NCBI RefSeq assembly: GCF_900119315.1
Contig: NZ_LT827010.1
Location: 7,744,001-7,808,000 of the forward strand
Reading direction: 5' to 3'
Source of the DNA: Actinoplanes sp. SE50/110
GTDB taxonomy: Bacteria; Actinomycetota; Actinomycetes; Mycobacteriales; Micromonosporaceae
DNA length: 64,000 nt
Part shown: piece by piece, positions 9,028 to 17,200 of the stretch
Position numbering within the stretch: the stretch's first letter is position 1
Layout of the letters: each line of letters begins with the position of its first letter
Made by a program: the position numbers and the translations under genes
Notes under the pieces: model-generated
Seen by the model: the letters and a program-made list of their open reading frames with translations, nothing else
The model's database searches: none
What the model was told of the DNA's origin: nothing

Positions 9028-10086
9028 ATGACGTTCAAACGAAGCCTGTCGATCGTTCTGGCTGTCGTCGCGGCGCTCGCCACTCCCCAGCCGGCCTCCG
9101 CCGCCCCCGCCTCCTGGAAACTCACCCCGACCGGGACGACGGCGCGGTTCCGCGGTCTGGCCCCGGTCAGCGCCACCGTCGCCTGGGTGGCCGGCAGCGC
9201 CGGAACCATTCTGCGCACCGTCGACGGCGGCCGCACGTGGATCTCGGTCGGCCCGGCCGACGCCGCCGCCCTGCAGTTCCGCGACATCGAGGCGTTCGAC
9301 GCCCGGCACGCGGTCGCCCTGACCATCGGCACCGGCACCGACTCGCGCATCTACACCACCGCGGACGGCGGCCACACCTGGACCCGCTCGTTCCAGAACG
9401 AGGACGCCGCCGCCTTCTACGACTGCCTCACCTTCCTCGACCGCCGCCACGGCCTGGCCCTGTCCGATCCGGTCGGCGGCAGGTTCCGGATCCTCGCCAC
9501 CGGCGACGGCGGCCGCACCTGGTCGGTCCTCCCGGACACCGGAATGCCGGCCGCGCAGGACGGCGAGTTCGCCTTCGCCGCCAGCGGCACCTGCCTGGTC
9601 TCGGCCGGCGGGCGCGCCTACTTCGCCACCGGCGGCGGCGCGACCTCCCGGGTGTTCAGCTCCCGGGACCTCGGCCGGACGTGGCAGGTGACCACCACCG
9701 GGATCCCGAGCGGTCCCAGCGCCGGAATCTACGGGCTCGCCTTCCGCGACTCCCGCAACGGCCCCTCCTCGGGCGACTCCGGCAACGGGCTGGCCGTGGG
9801 AGGTGACTACACCGCTCCCGCCGCGGCCCCGGCCGGAGCCGCCTTCACCCGCAACGGCCGTGCCTGGACGACCGCCACCACCCCGCCCGGCGAATACCGC
9901 TCCGGCGTCGCCTGGGCCGCCGGGCCGATCGCCCTCGCCGTCGGCCCCACCGGCAGCGACATCTCCTGGAACGCCGGGGTCACCTGGCACCGATTCGACA
10001 CCGGCAGCTTCGACGCGGTCGCCTGCACCCGGCTGGCCTGCTGGGCCTCCGGCGAACAGGGCCGCGTCGCCCGTCTCTCCTTCTAG
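9028..10086 (+). CDS. secreted BNR/YCF48-like beta-propeller protein
   Basis: This 352-residue protein has a clear Sec signal peptide (basic start, hydrophobic core to about residue 22, ASAAPA cleavage region). It then carries repeated BNR/Asp-box-like blades: TVDGGRTW, TADGGHTW, TGDGGRTW and SRDLGRTW. Such propellers occur in sialidases, photosystem assembly factors and many exported proteins of unknown role. No sialidase catalytic Arg/Tyr pattern is evident, so I infer a binding or scaffold function outside the membrane. TAGGTT lies 8 bases before the ATG and could act as a leaderless -10 element. Confidence 0.85.
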   Translation: MTFKRSLSIVLAVVAALATPQPASAAPASWKLTPTGTTARFRGLAPVSATVAWVAGSAGTILRTVDGGRTWISVGPADAAALQFRDIEAFDARHAVALTIGTGTDSRIYTTADGGHTWTRSFQNEDAAAFYDCLTFLDRRHGLALSDPVGGRFRILATGDGGRTWSVLPDTGMPAAQDGEFAFAASGTCLVSAGGRAYFATGGGATSRVFSSRDLGRTWQVTTTGIPSGPSAGIYGLAFRDSRNGPSSGDSGNGLAVGGDYTAPAAAPAGAAFTRNGRAWTTATTPPGEYRSGVAWAAGPIALAVGPTGSDISWNAGVTWHRFDTGSFDAVACTRLACWASGEQGRVARLSF

Positions 10087-10217
10087 TGGCCGGCCCTGGC
10101 GCCGCTTCTCGTTCCTCCCGCGGGCCGGCCGGCCGGCAGCCCTTCATACGTCGCCGGCTCCGGGCGGGCCGCGCCACCGAAGGTCAGGGGTGCACGTCAG
10201 GGGTGCGGGGGCCGGGA

Positions 10218-10856
10218 CTAGGGGTTCAGGTAGGTGAGGACGGCGAGGACCCGGCGGTTGTCGTCGTCCGACGGCGGCAGGTCGAGCTTGGTGAAGATGT
10301 TGTTGATGTGTTTGCTGACCGCCTTCTCCCCGATGAAGAGTCTGGCGGCGATCGCGCCGTTCGAGCGGCCCTCGGCCATCTGCCCGAGGACCTCGCGTTC
10401 CCGGGCGGTCAGGGCGGACAGCGGAGACCGGCGGCGGACCAGAAGCTGGTGGACGACCTCCGGGTCCATGACGGTGCCGCCGGAGGCCACCCGGCGGACC
10501 GCGTCGACGAACTGGGCGACGTGCGAGACGCGGTCCTTGAGCAGATAGCCGACCCCGCCGCTGCGGTCGGAGAGCAACTCGCGGGCGTACAGCGGCTCGA
10601 CGTGCTGGCTGAGCACCAGCACCGGCATGCCGGGCAGCACGCCGCGGGCCGCGATCGCCGCCTGCAGGCCCTCGTCGGTGAAGGTCGGCGGCAACCGCAC
10701 GTCGACCACGGCCACGTCCGGTCGGTGCTCGACCAGGGCCGGCAGCAGCGCCGGTCCATTGTCGACAGCGATCACCACCGCACAGCCGTGCGCGGTCAGC
10801 AGGCGGGTCAGCCCGTCCCGGAGGAGGGCGTGATCTTCGGCGAGGACAACACGCAA
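10218..10856 (-). CDS. NarL/LuxR-type response regulator
   Basis: The protein has 212 residues. An N-terminal receiver domain (VVLAEDHALLRDGL, phosphoacceptor Asp52 in VAVVDVRLPP, Lys in YLLKDRVSH) is followed by a LuxR helix-turn-helix (LSALTAREREVLGQMAEGRS then IGEKAVSKHINNIFTKL). TTG at 10856 is chosen because no ATG or GTG is available in frame at the family's usual length, and GGAG sits just upstream. The gene overlaps the end of the histidine-kinase gene by 49 bases, so translation is probably coupled. With that kinase it forms a two-component system whose likely target is the divergent desaturase (inference). Confidence 0.92.
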   Translation of the reverse strand: MRVVLAEDHALLRDGLTRLLTAHGCAVVIAVDNGPALLPALVEHRPDVAVVDVRLPPTFTDEGLQAAIAARGVLPGMPVLVLSQHVEPLYARELLSDRSGGVGYLLKDRVSHVAQFVDAVRRVASGGTVMDPEVVHQLLVRRRSPLSALTAREREVLGQMAEGRSNGAIAARLFIGEKAVSKHINNIFTKLDLPPSDDDNRRVLAVLTYLNP

Positions 10857-12103
10857 GGCAACTCCATGGTCACAACGGTCGGTCCGCCCGGTGGGCTGGA
10901 CAGGCTCATCGTGCCATCGAAGGCGGCCAGGCGGCGTTCGATGCCCCGCAGGCCCGTGCCGCCGGTCGGGTCGGCGCCGCCCAGCCCGTCGTCGCTGACC
11001 CGCATGACCAGGGCGTTCCCGGTGTGCCGGAGCTCCACCTGGGCGACCCGGGCAAAGCTGTGCCGGGTGGTGTTGGCCAGCGCCTCGGCCACCGCGAAGT
11101 AGGCCGCCGACTCGACCGGCGTGTCCAGCCGGCCGGGCAGCACGGCCTCCACAGTGGTCGGGATGGGCAGCGCCAGGGCCAGCGCCCGGACCGCGCCGTC
11201 GAGCCCTCGCTCGGCGAGCACCGGCGGGTGGATGCCGCGTACCAGGTGCCGCAGCTCGACCAGGGCGGCGCTGCTGTTCTCCCGGGCCTCGGCCAGCAGC
11301 CGGCGCGCGCCGCGCGGGTCGGCCTCGACCATCTCCTCGGCCAGGCCGATCGTCATGCCCAGCGACACCAGCCGGGCCTGGGCGCCGTCGTGCAGGTCCC
11401 GCTCGATCCGGCGCAGCTCGGCCGCCTGCGCGTCGACCGTGTCGGCCCGGGTGACGGTGAGCTGGCTGACCCGCAGGCGCAGCTCGGCGTTGCGGGTCGG
11501 GGCGAGCAGCAGCCGGTCGAAGAGCGCGCCGAAACGCGGCAGGTAGGGTGCCGCGGCCACCCCGATGATCAGGAACAGCGTGCCCTGCGGCAGGGAGAGC
11601 AGCGCGTCGCCGACGGTGTCGAACGGCCAGATGACCCCGTATCCGTACCACCCTGTGCCGAGCCAGACCCACAACGGGACGAGCAGGATGCCCTCCAGGC
11701 CGTACAGCGGCAGCGCGATGATCAACGCGCCGAGCACGGCGCCGATCGATGCGCCCGGGACCAGCCAGGCGAGGTCGCGCCAGGTGGCCTGGTCGGTGAG
11801 GATCCACCGGTAGTGCCGCCAGCCGCCGAGGCGGGCGCGCTCGGGTGCGGGTTTGTAGGGTCGCGCGATCGGCAGGCCGACCCGGCCGTCGAGCCGGCGC
11901 GCCAGGTCGGCCCGGGCGCGGACCAGCCGGGTCACCGCCGGGAACGCGACGAAGCCGAGCCCGGGCACCACGCTGAGGATCAGGGCGATCACCGAGAACG
12001 CGAAGAGCACCAGGTTGAGCACCGCCAGCGGAATGCCCAGCAGCCCGCCGAGCACGGCCCGGAGCCCGTTCCGGATCCAGTCACGCGAGTCCATGCGCAT
12101 CAT
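10808..12103 (-). CDS. sensor histidine kinase (NarL/DesK class)
   Basis: The 431-residue protein has an N-terminal sensor with four to five hydrophobic segments (about residues 20-57, 108-150 and 168-188). A HisKA_3 dimerisation domain follows, with the phospho-acceptor His238 in RRIERDLHDGAQARLVSLGM. A compact HATPase ends it (ALANTTRHS as the N box, VSDDGLGGAD as the G1 box). There is no extracellular domain of size, so it likely senses something in or at the membrane, as DesK does. ATG at 12103 is used; ATG at 12094, better placed relative to AGGA, is an alternative. It is divergent from the desaturase gene with 89 bases between them. Confidence 0.92.
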   Translation of the reverse strand: MMRMDSRDWIRNGLRAVLGGLLGIPLAVLNLVLFAFSVIALILSVVPGLGFVAFPAVTRLVRARADLARRLDGRVGLPIARPYKPAPERARLGGWRHYRWILTDQATWRDLAWLVPGASIGAVLGALIIALPLYGLEGILLVPLWVWLGTGWYGYGVIWPFDTVGDALLSLPQGTLFLIIGVAAAPYLPRFGALFDRLLLAPTRNAELRLRVSQLTVTRADTVDAQAAELRRIERDLHDGAQARLVSLGMTIGLAEEMVEADPRGARRLLAEARENSSAALVELRHLVRGIHPPVLAERGLDGAVRALALALPIPTTVEAVLPGRLDTPVESAAYFAVAEALANTTRHSFARVAQVELRHTGNALVMRVSDDGLGGADPTGGTGLRGIERRLAAFDGTMSLSSPPGGPTVVTMELPCVLSSPKITPSSGTG

Positions 12104-12143
12104 CCTGCCGCGTTCCCGCCCGCTTGTCGGTAGTGCCAGCCCT

Positions 12144-12160
12144 ACCCCTGAAACGGGGGT
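12144..12160. promoter_or_regulatory. inverted repeat in the kinase/desaturase divergent gap
   Basis: ACCCCTGAAACGGGGGT has arms ACCCC/GGGGT around a 7-base centre and lies near the middle of the 89-base intergenic region. It is a candidate operator for the adjacent NarL-type regulator. It is seen directly in the sequence; the function is inferred only from position. Confidence 0.35.
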
Positions 12161-12192
12161 GATCCCGGCCTTCGATTAGGGGGTGAGCACTG

Positions 12193-13242
12193 ATGAAACC
12201 GGGCCGCCGAACCGGTTGGCTGGTGGGCATGACGACGATGACGGAGCGGCCGCGTGCCGCCGGAAGTGACTTCGCGGAGCTGAGTCGCCGGATCAACGCG
12301 GCCGGCCTGATGCGCCGCCGCCCAGGCTATTACGCGCTGCGCCTGGGCCTGGTGGCCGCCGCCCTGATCGGTGGCTGGACAGCGTTCGCCCTGCTCGGCG
12401 CATCATGGTGGACGCTGGCGGTGGCGGTCCTGCTGGCGGTGGTCAACGCCCAGGTGGCGCTGGTCGCGCACGATCTGGCACACCGGCAGGTGTTCCGCAC
12501 CAACCGGCCGAGCTCCCGGGCCGGCCTGATCGCCGGCAACCTGGCGATCGGCATGTCGTACGGGTACTGGATGGACAAGCACACCAAGCACCACGCCAAC
12601 CCGAACCACGACGACCTCGATCCGGATGTCGGTCCGGGCGTGCTGGTCTGGTCCCGCGAGGCGGCGGCCGGCAGGGGCTTCCTGACCCGGCATCAGGCCT
12701 GGTTCTTCTTCCCGCTGCTCACCCTGCTCGGGATCTCGCTGAAACACGACAGTGTCCGCGCCCTGCTGGACGGCACCGTGAAACGCCGCGGCCTGGAGTT
12801 CACGCTGCTCACGGCACATTTCATCGGGTACGTCGCGGCACTGCTGCTGGTACTGAGCCCCGTGCAGGCGCTGGCGTTCTTCGTGGTGCATCAGGCGCTC
12901 TTCGGCGTCTACCTGGGGCTGACCTTCGCGCCGAACCACAAGGGCATGCCGCATCCGGACGGCACCGAGGACTTCCTCCGCAAGCAGGTCCTGACGTCAC
13001 GCAATGTGCGCGGCGGCCGGCTCGTCGACGCGGCGCTGGGCGGACTGAACTATCAGATCGAGCACCACCTGTTCCCGGCGATGCCGACACCGAACCTGCG
13101 CAAGGCCCAGCCGATCGTCCGGCGCTACTGCGCGGAGATCGGGGTTCCCTACGAGATGACCGGGCTCGTCGAGTCCTACCGCCAGGCCCTGCGTCATCTG
13201 CACGAGGTCGGCACCGACCTGCGCGGGGCCGGGCGCGTGTGA
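12193..13242 (+). CDS. membrane fatty-acid (acyl-lipid) desaturase
   Basis: This 349-residue di-iron desaturase shows the three histidine boxes: HDLAH (residues 93-97), HTKHH with a following NPNH (130-139) and QIEHH (288-292). The Q in the third box is the mark of front-end or delta-5/6-type acyl desaturases. Hydrophobic stretches flank the boxes as expected for a four-helix membrane enzyme. ATG at 12193 follows GGGGGTGAG; ATG at 12229 is an alternative start. It introduces a double bond into membrane acyl chains. Being divergent from a DesK/DesR-like pair suggests membrane-fluidity control. Confidence 0.9.
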   Translation: MKPGRRTGWLVGMTTMTERPRAAGSDFAELSRRINAAGLMRRRPGYYALRLGLVAAALIGGWTAFALLGASWWTLAVAVLLAVVNAQVALVAHDLAHRQVFRTNRPSSRAGLIAGNLAIGMSYGYWMDKHTKHHANPNHDDLDPDVGPGVLVWSREAAAGRGFLTRHQAWFFFPLLTLLGISLKHDSVRALLDGTVKRRGLEFTLLTAHFIGYVAALLLVLSPVQALAFFVVHQALFGVYLGLTFAPNHKGMPHPDGTEDFLRKQVLTSRNVRGGRLVDAALGGLNYQIEHHLFPAMPTPNLRKAQPIVRRYCAEIGVPYEMTGLVESYRQALRHLHEVGTDLRGAGRV

Positions 13243-13284
13243 CGCAGCGAGAGCAGTGAGCGTGGCGGGGCGGGCGGGGCCGCC

Positions 13285-13363
13285 GGGCCGCGGCGGGCGG
13301 AGCTGGGCCGCGGCGAGCGGAGCTAAGCCGCGGCGAGCGGAGCTGGCCGCGGCGGGCGGGCCG
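13285..13363. repeat. 20-bp GC-rich tandem repeat, about four copies
   Basis: Units at 13285-13304, 13305-13324 and 13325-13344 differ at only a few positions (core GCCGCGGCGAGCGGAGCT), and a fourth, diverged unit follows. The array sits just after the desaturase gene in a convergent gap. Length variation by slippage is likely; no coding use is evident. Confidence 0.8.
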
Positions 13364-13385
13364 AGCCGGCCGCGCTGGCGGGCCG

Positions 13386-13409
13386 GGGGCGCGCGCTGAG
13401 GCGCGCCCC
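13386..13409. terminator. strong hairpin between convergent genes
   Basis: GGGGCGCGC and GCGCGCCCC form a perfect 9-bp stem with a 6-base loop. There is no T tract, so it resembles the tract-less hairpins common at actinobacterial 3' ends. It could terminate both the desaturase (+) and the secreted-protein gene (-). Confidence 0.55.
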
Positions 13410-13434
13410 GTGGCCGCTACTGGTTGAAGGGAGG

Positions 13435-13854
13435 TCAGCCGATGCCGATGTTGTTGTGGGCACTGACCGGGGCGAACCGGCGGTTGCCGAGCCAGACGGC
13501 GTCGTAGCCGTTGACCAGCAGGTTCGCCAGGGACACCGGCGGCGGGACCGGGCCGTTCTTGCATTCGGCCCAGCCGGCGAAGTCGGTGGTGGCCTCGCAC
13601 ATCGGGAAGCGTTCACCGGTGGTGGTGAACTGGATGGGAAGCCCGGCGACCGGGTGGCCGTCCCAGGTGGTGAAGTGCGCCTTCAGGCCGAGCGTCTCGC
13701 GGGCGATGACGTCGAGCGTGCCGTAGTACGCCGTGGCGTTCATGCGGATGGGTGCGAATCGAGGTTGCGACGGGGCCGCCTGGGCGGGGCTGGAGGCGGC
13801 GAGGCCGGCCAGCGCCACGGCTGCAGCGAGCCACCGCATGGTCGTGTGCTTCAT
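13435..13854 (-). CDS. small secreted Ig-like domain protein
   Basis: The 139-residue protein starts at ATG 13854 and opens with a signal peptide (basic MKHTTMRW, Ala/Leu core, PAQAAPS cleavage area). The mature part contains VAGLPIQFTTTGERFPMCEA and TDFAGWAECKNG. These resemble the strand pattern of bacterial Ig-like (Big-1/invasin-type) domains, with two Cys that could pair. A single domain of this kind suggests an exported binding or structural protein; the partner is unknown. A longer frame upstream would place residues before the signal peptide and is not preferred. Confidence 0.65.
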   Translation of the reverse strand: MKHTTMRWLAAAVALAGLAASSPAQAAPSQPRFAPIRMNATAYYGTLDVIARETLGLKAHFTTWDGHPVAGLPIQFTTTGERFPMCEATTDFAGWAECKNGPVPPPVSLANLLVNGYDAVWLGNRRFAPVSAHNNIGIG

Positions 13855-14211
13855 GACGCACAAAACTAGGCGAAGCGGGCGTTTTACCCAAACCGACACA
13901 CTCACGGGTGAACCGAATCCCCCCTGACCTGCATCTGTTCAACGTCCGGATCCGCCGGAAGCGACACGTGAGTACTCCCCCGGAGTGATTCAGAGGGCAA
14001 GATCACACCATGTGGCGTGCCGGTGTTCTATCTTTTGCCAAGACCCGCAGAAGGTCTTTCGAAACCGCGTGTCGCCTTGCGCGAAATCATCCCGGCGTGA
14101 GTTAGCCTCTGGGCACAAAGCGCACCTGCCGACGATCTTCCATCGGCTCTTCCAGCGCTTCCCTGGCCGCTGTCCGGCGGACCATCAGGCACGCAAGCAG
14201 GGGAACATCCA
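13855..14211. promoter_or_regulatory. divergent intergenic region upstream of the AOS-PKS gene
   Basis: This is 357 bases without a convincing gene and visibly less GC-rich than its surroundings. It contains AAGACC (14040-14045) and GGTCTT (14053-14058), a 6+6 inverted repeat around CGCAGAA that could be an operator. TAGCCT at 14103-14108 is a possible -10 hexamer, about 100 bases before the TTG start. AGGGGAA around 14199-14205 is the ribosome site for the PKS gene. All functional readings are inference. Confidence 0.45.
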
Positions 14212-17200
14212 TTGGACATTGCCATCGTCGGCCTATCCTGCCGTTTTCCGGGGGCGCGCGACGTGGTCGAGTTCTGGTCGAACTCGCTGGCCGCGGCCCA
14301 TCAATTCCGGCCCGTACCGTCGGCTCGGTGGAATCACGAAACATTCTATTCGACGAATTTTCGCGATACACATTCCACGTACACCGACCGGGTGGCCTTT
14401 CTTGACGAGGTCGAGAAGTTCGCCGCCCTGCACCACCGCATCCCGCCACGGCGCGCCAAGGCCATGGACCCGCAACACCGGCTCCTGGTGGACCTGGCCC
14501 GCGAGGCCGTCCAGGACGCCGGCTGGGAGCGCCGGCCGTTCGACCGGGCGACCACCGGGGTGTTCGTCGGCCTCAGCACCGCCGACTACAAGGATCTGAC
14601 CGGGGCCCGGCTGACCGCGAGCCTGCTCGCCGACGGGTCGCTGTCGAGCGCCGCCGACGATCCGGCGCTGCTCGCCGCGATCGCCGAGGCGGCCAAGCTG
14701 GCGATCGACCCGCCGCAGTCGTTCTCGATGGCCGGGTCGCTGCTCAACATGGCCCCGGCCACGGTGAGCGAGCTGCTCGACCTGGGCGGCCCGTCCTTCG
14801 CGATCGACGCCGCCTGTTCCTCCGCACTGGTCGCGCTGCACGAGGCGGTCAACCACCTGCGCACCGGCTCGTGCAGCGCGGCGCTGGTCGGTGGGGTGTT
14901 CCTCAACCTGACGCCGAACGCGCTGGTCGGCTTCTCCCGGGTGGGCGCCCTGTCGCCGGCCGGGGTGTGCCGCCCGTTCGACACCCGGGCCGACGGGTTC
15001 GTGCTGGGTGAGGGCGGTTCGCTGGCCGTGCTGCGCCCGCTGGACGACGCACTGGAGGCCGGTGACCGGATCTACGCGGTGCTCAACGGCATCGGCACCG
15101 CCAACGACGGCAAGGGTGCCGGCCCGATGACGCCGAAGGCCGAGGGCCAGGAGGCGGCGATGCGGGCCGCGTACCGCGACGCCCGGGTCGAGCCGGGCTC
15201 GATCGACTTCCTGGAGGCGCACGGCACCGGCACCACGGTCGGCGACAGGGTCGAGGTGGAGGCGATCCGCCGGGTGCGGGCCAAGGCCACCGACCGGCCC
15301 TGCTACCTGTCCTCGGGCAAGGCGATGATCGGGCACACGCTGCCGGCGGCCGGCGCCGCGGGCGTGCTGCGGACCGCGCTGGCGCTGCACCACCGGACCG
15401 TTCCGCCGCAGCCGGCGGCCATGGATCCGCACAGTGAGCTGCCGCTGGCCGAGGCGGGTCTGTCCATCACCACCGAGCCGAAGTCGTGGCCGCAGCCGGC
15501 CGACGACCGGCGGCGGGCCGCGGTGAGCTCGTTCGGCTTCGGCGGCACCAATGTGCACGCGGTGCTCAGCGAGGCCCCGGAGCCGGAGACGGACGGTGAC
15601 GACGCGGACGGCACCCGCCCGTGGGTGGTGCTGATCTCGGCGGACAACGGTGAGCTGCTCACGTCGTACGCCCAGAGGTTGTCGGTCCTGATCGCCGCGG
15701 ACCCGGGGCTGACCCCGGCCGCGGTGGCCCGCACGATGGCCAGCCGGTCCCTGCTGACCGCGCGGCTCGCGGTGATGTGCCGGTCCCGGGCCGAGTTGGC
15801 GGAGCGGCTCGCCGTGGCGGCTCGCGAGCTGGCCGCCGGTGCGACCGGACGGCTGGCCGCCGGCCTGTACGCGAGCACCGCCCCGCTGGCGCCGGAGCAG
15901 CGGTCGCTGGCCTTCCTCTACCCGGGTCAGGGCTCGCTGCGTCCCGGGGTGCTGCGCGATCTGGTGGCCCGGTTCCCGGCGCTGGCCGAGCACGTGCGGC
16001 CGCTGGCCGACCGGGTGGACGAGCGGACCGGCGCGCCGGTCACCGACCTGCTCTGCGACACGCCGAACCCGGGTGACGAGGAGCGGGTCAGCGCGACCCG
16101 GATCTGCCAGCCGGGCCTGGGGGTGGCCGGCATCGGGATGACCCAGCTGCTCGCCGAGATGGGGGTGACCCCGGAGGTGACGCTGGGCCACAGCGTCGGC
16201 GAGATGGCCGCCGCGGTGGCCGCGGGGGCGCTGACCCCGGACGACGGCATCGAGTTCCTGATCGACCGGGGCGCCGCGGTGACCTCCGGGGAGGAACCGC
16301 CGCCCGGCACGATGGCCGCGGTGCGGATCGACGCGGCCGGGTTCGAGCAGCTGCGGATCGGGATCGACGGGGTCTGGGCGGGCTGTTACAACCATCCGAC
16401 GCAGATCGTCGCGAGCGGGCACCGGGACGCGGTAGGCCGGCTGGTCGAGCGCTGCCGGGACCGGGATGTGCCGGTCGCGCCGCTGCGCGTGTCGCACGCG
16501 TTCCATTCGCCGTTGATGTCCGAGGTGGATCTGCGGGTCGGTGAGTTCGTGGCCGGGCTGCCGGTGCGCAAGCCGATCCGGACACTGGTCTCCAGTGTGG
16601 ATCCGGCCGCGCCGACGGACTCGGAGACGCTGCGCGCGCTCTGGGCCCGGCAGGGTTCGGCGCCGGTGCTGTTCCGTGACGCGATCGATCAGGCGGTGCG
16701 GGTCGGGGCGAAGATCCTGGTCCAGGTGTCGGCCGGGGACGCGCTGCTCGGCATGGCGGCGCAGACGCCGGCGGCGCGGGGGCTGGATGCGATCGCGCTG
16801 ATGCCGGCCGAGCCGGACGACGGATATGCCCTGTTGGAGGGTCTGGGACGGCTGGCGGTGGCCGGCGTGCCGGTGAACCTCACGCCGCTGTTCGAGGGGC
16901 TCGGTGTGCCGTTGGCCACACTCCCGCCGTCGCCGCTGGCAACTCAGCACTACTCGATCCGTCGTACACCGGGCAGTGCGTCGTTAAGCCGATTTGTCAG
17001 CAAAAAAGAGACCGCGGTGCGCGAGACGCCGCCAACCCGGCGCGAGGCTCAGCCGGCGACCGGAATCAGGAACGGAGCGCAGACCCCCGTGAACGACGTC
17101 ATCTCCCTGCTGCGGGAACAACTGGCCGTACTGCGCGACATCGGCGCCGAGCCGGGGGCCGAGCCGGCCGCCGGAGCGGTCGCCGAGGTGGTGGCCGCGC

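Noticed and set aside
7315..9990. 891-codon open frame on the - strand
   Set aside because: Antisense to the alpha/beta-hydrolase and BNR-protein genes, both of which show family motifs and signal or TM segments.
10183..10206. Direct repeat GTCAGGGGTGC twice
   Set aside because: Only two short copies at the convergent 3' ends; no operator or terminator logic visible.
14233..16950. 905-codon open frame on the - strand
   Set aside because: Antisense to the KS-AT part of the synthase, which has full catalytic motifs; composition is that of a shadow.
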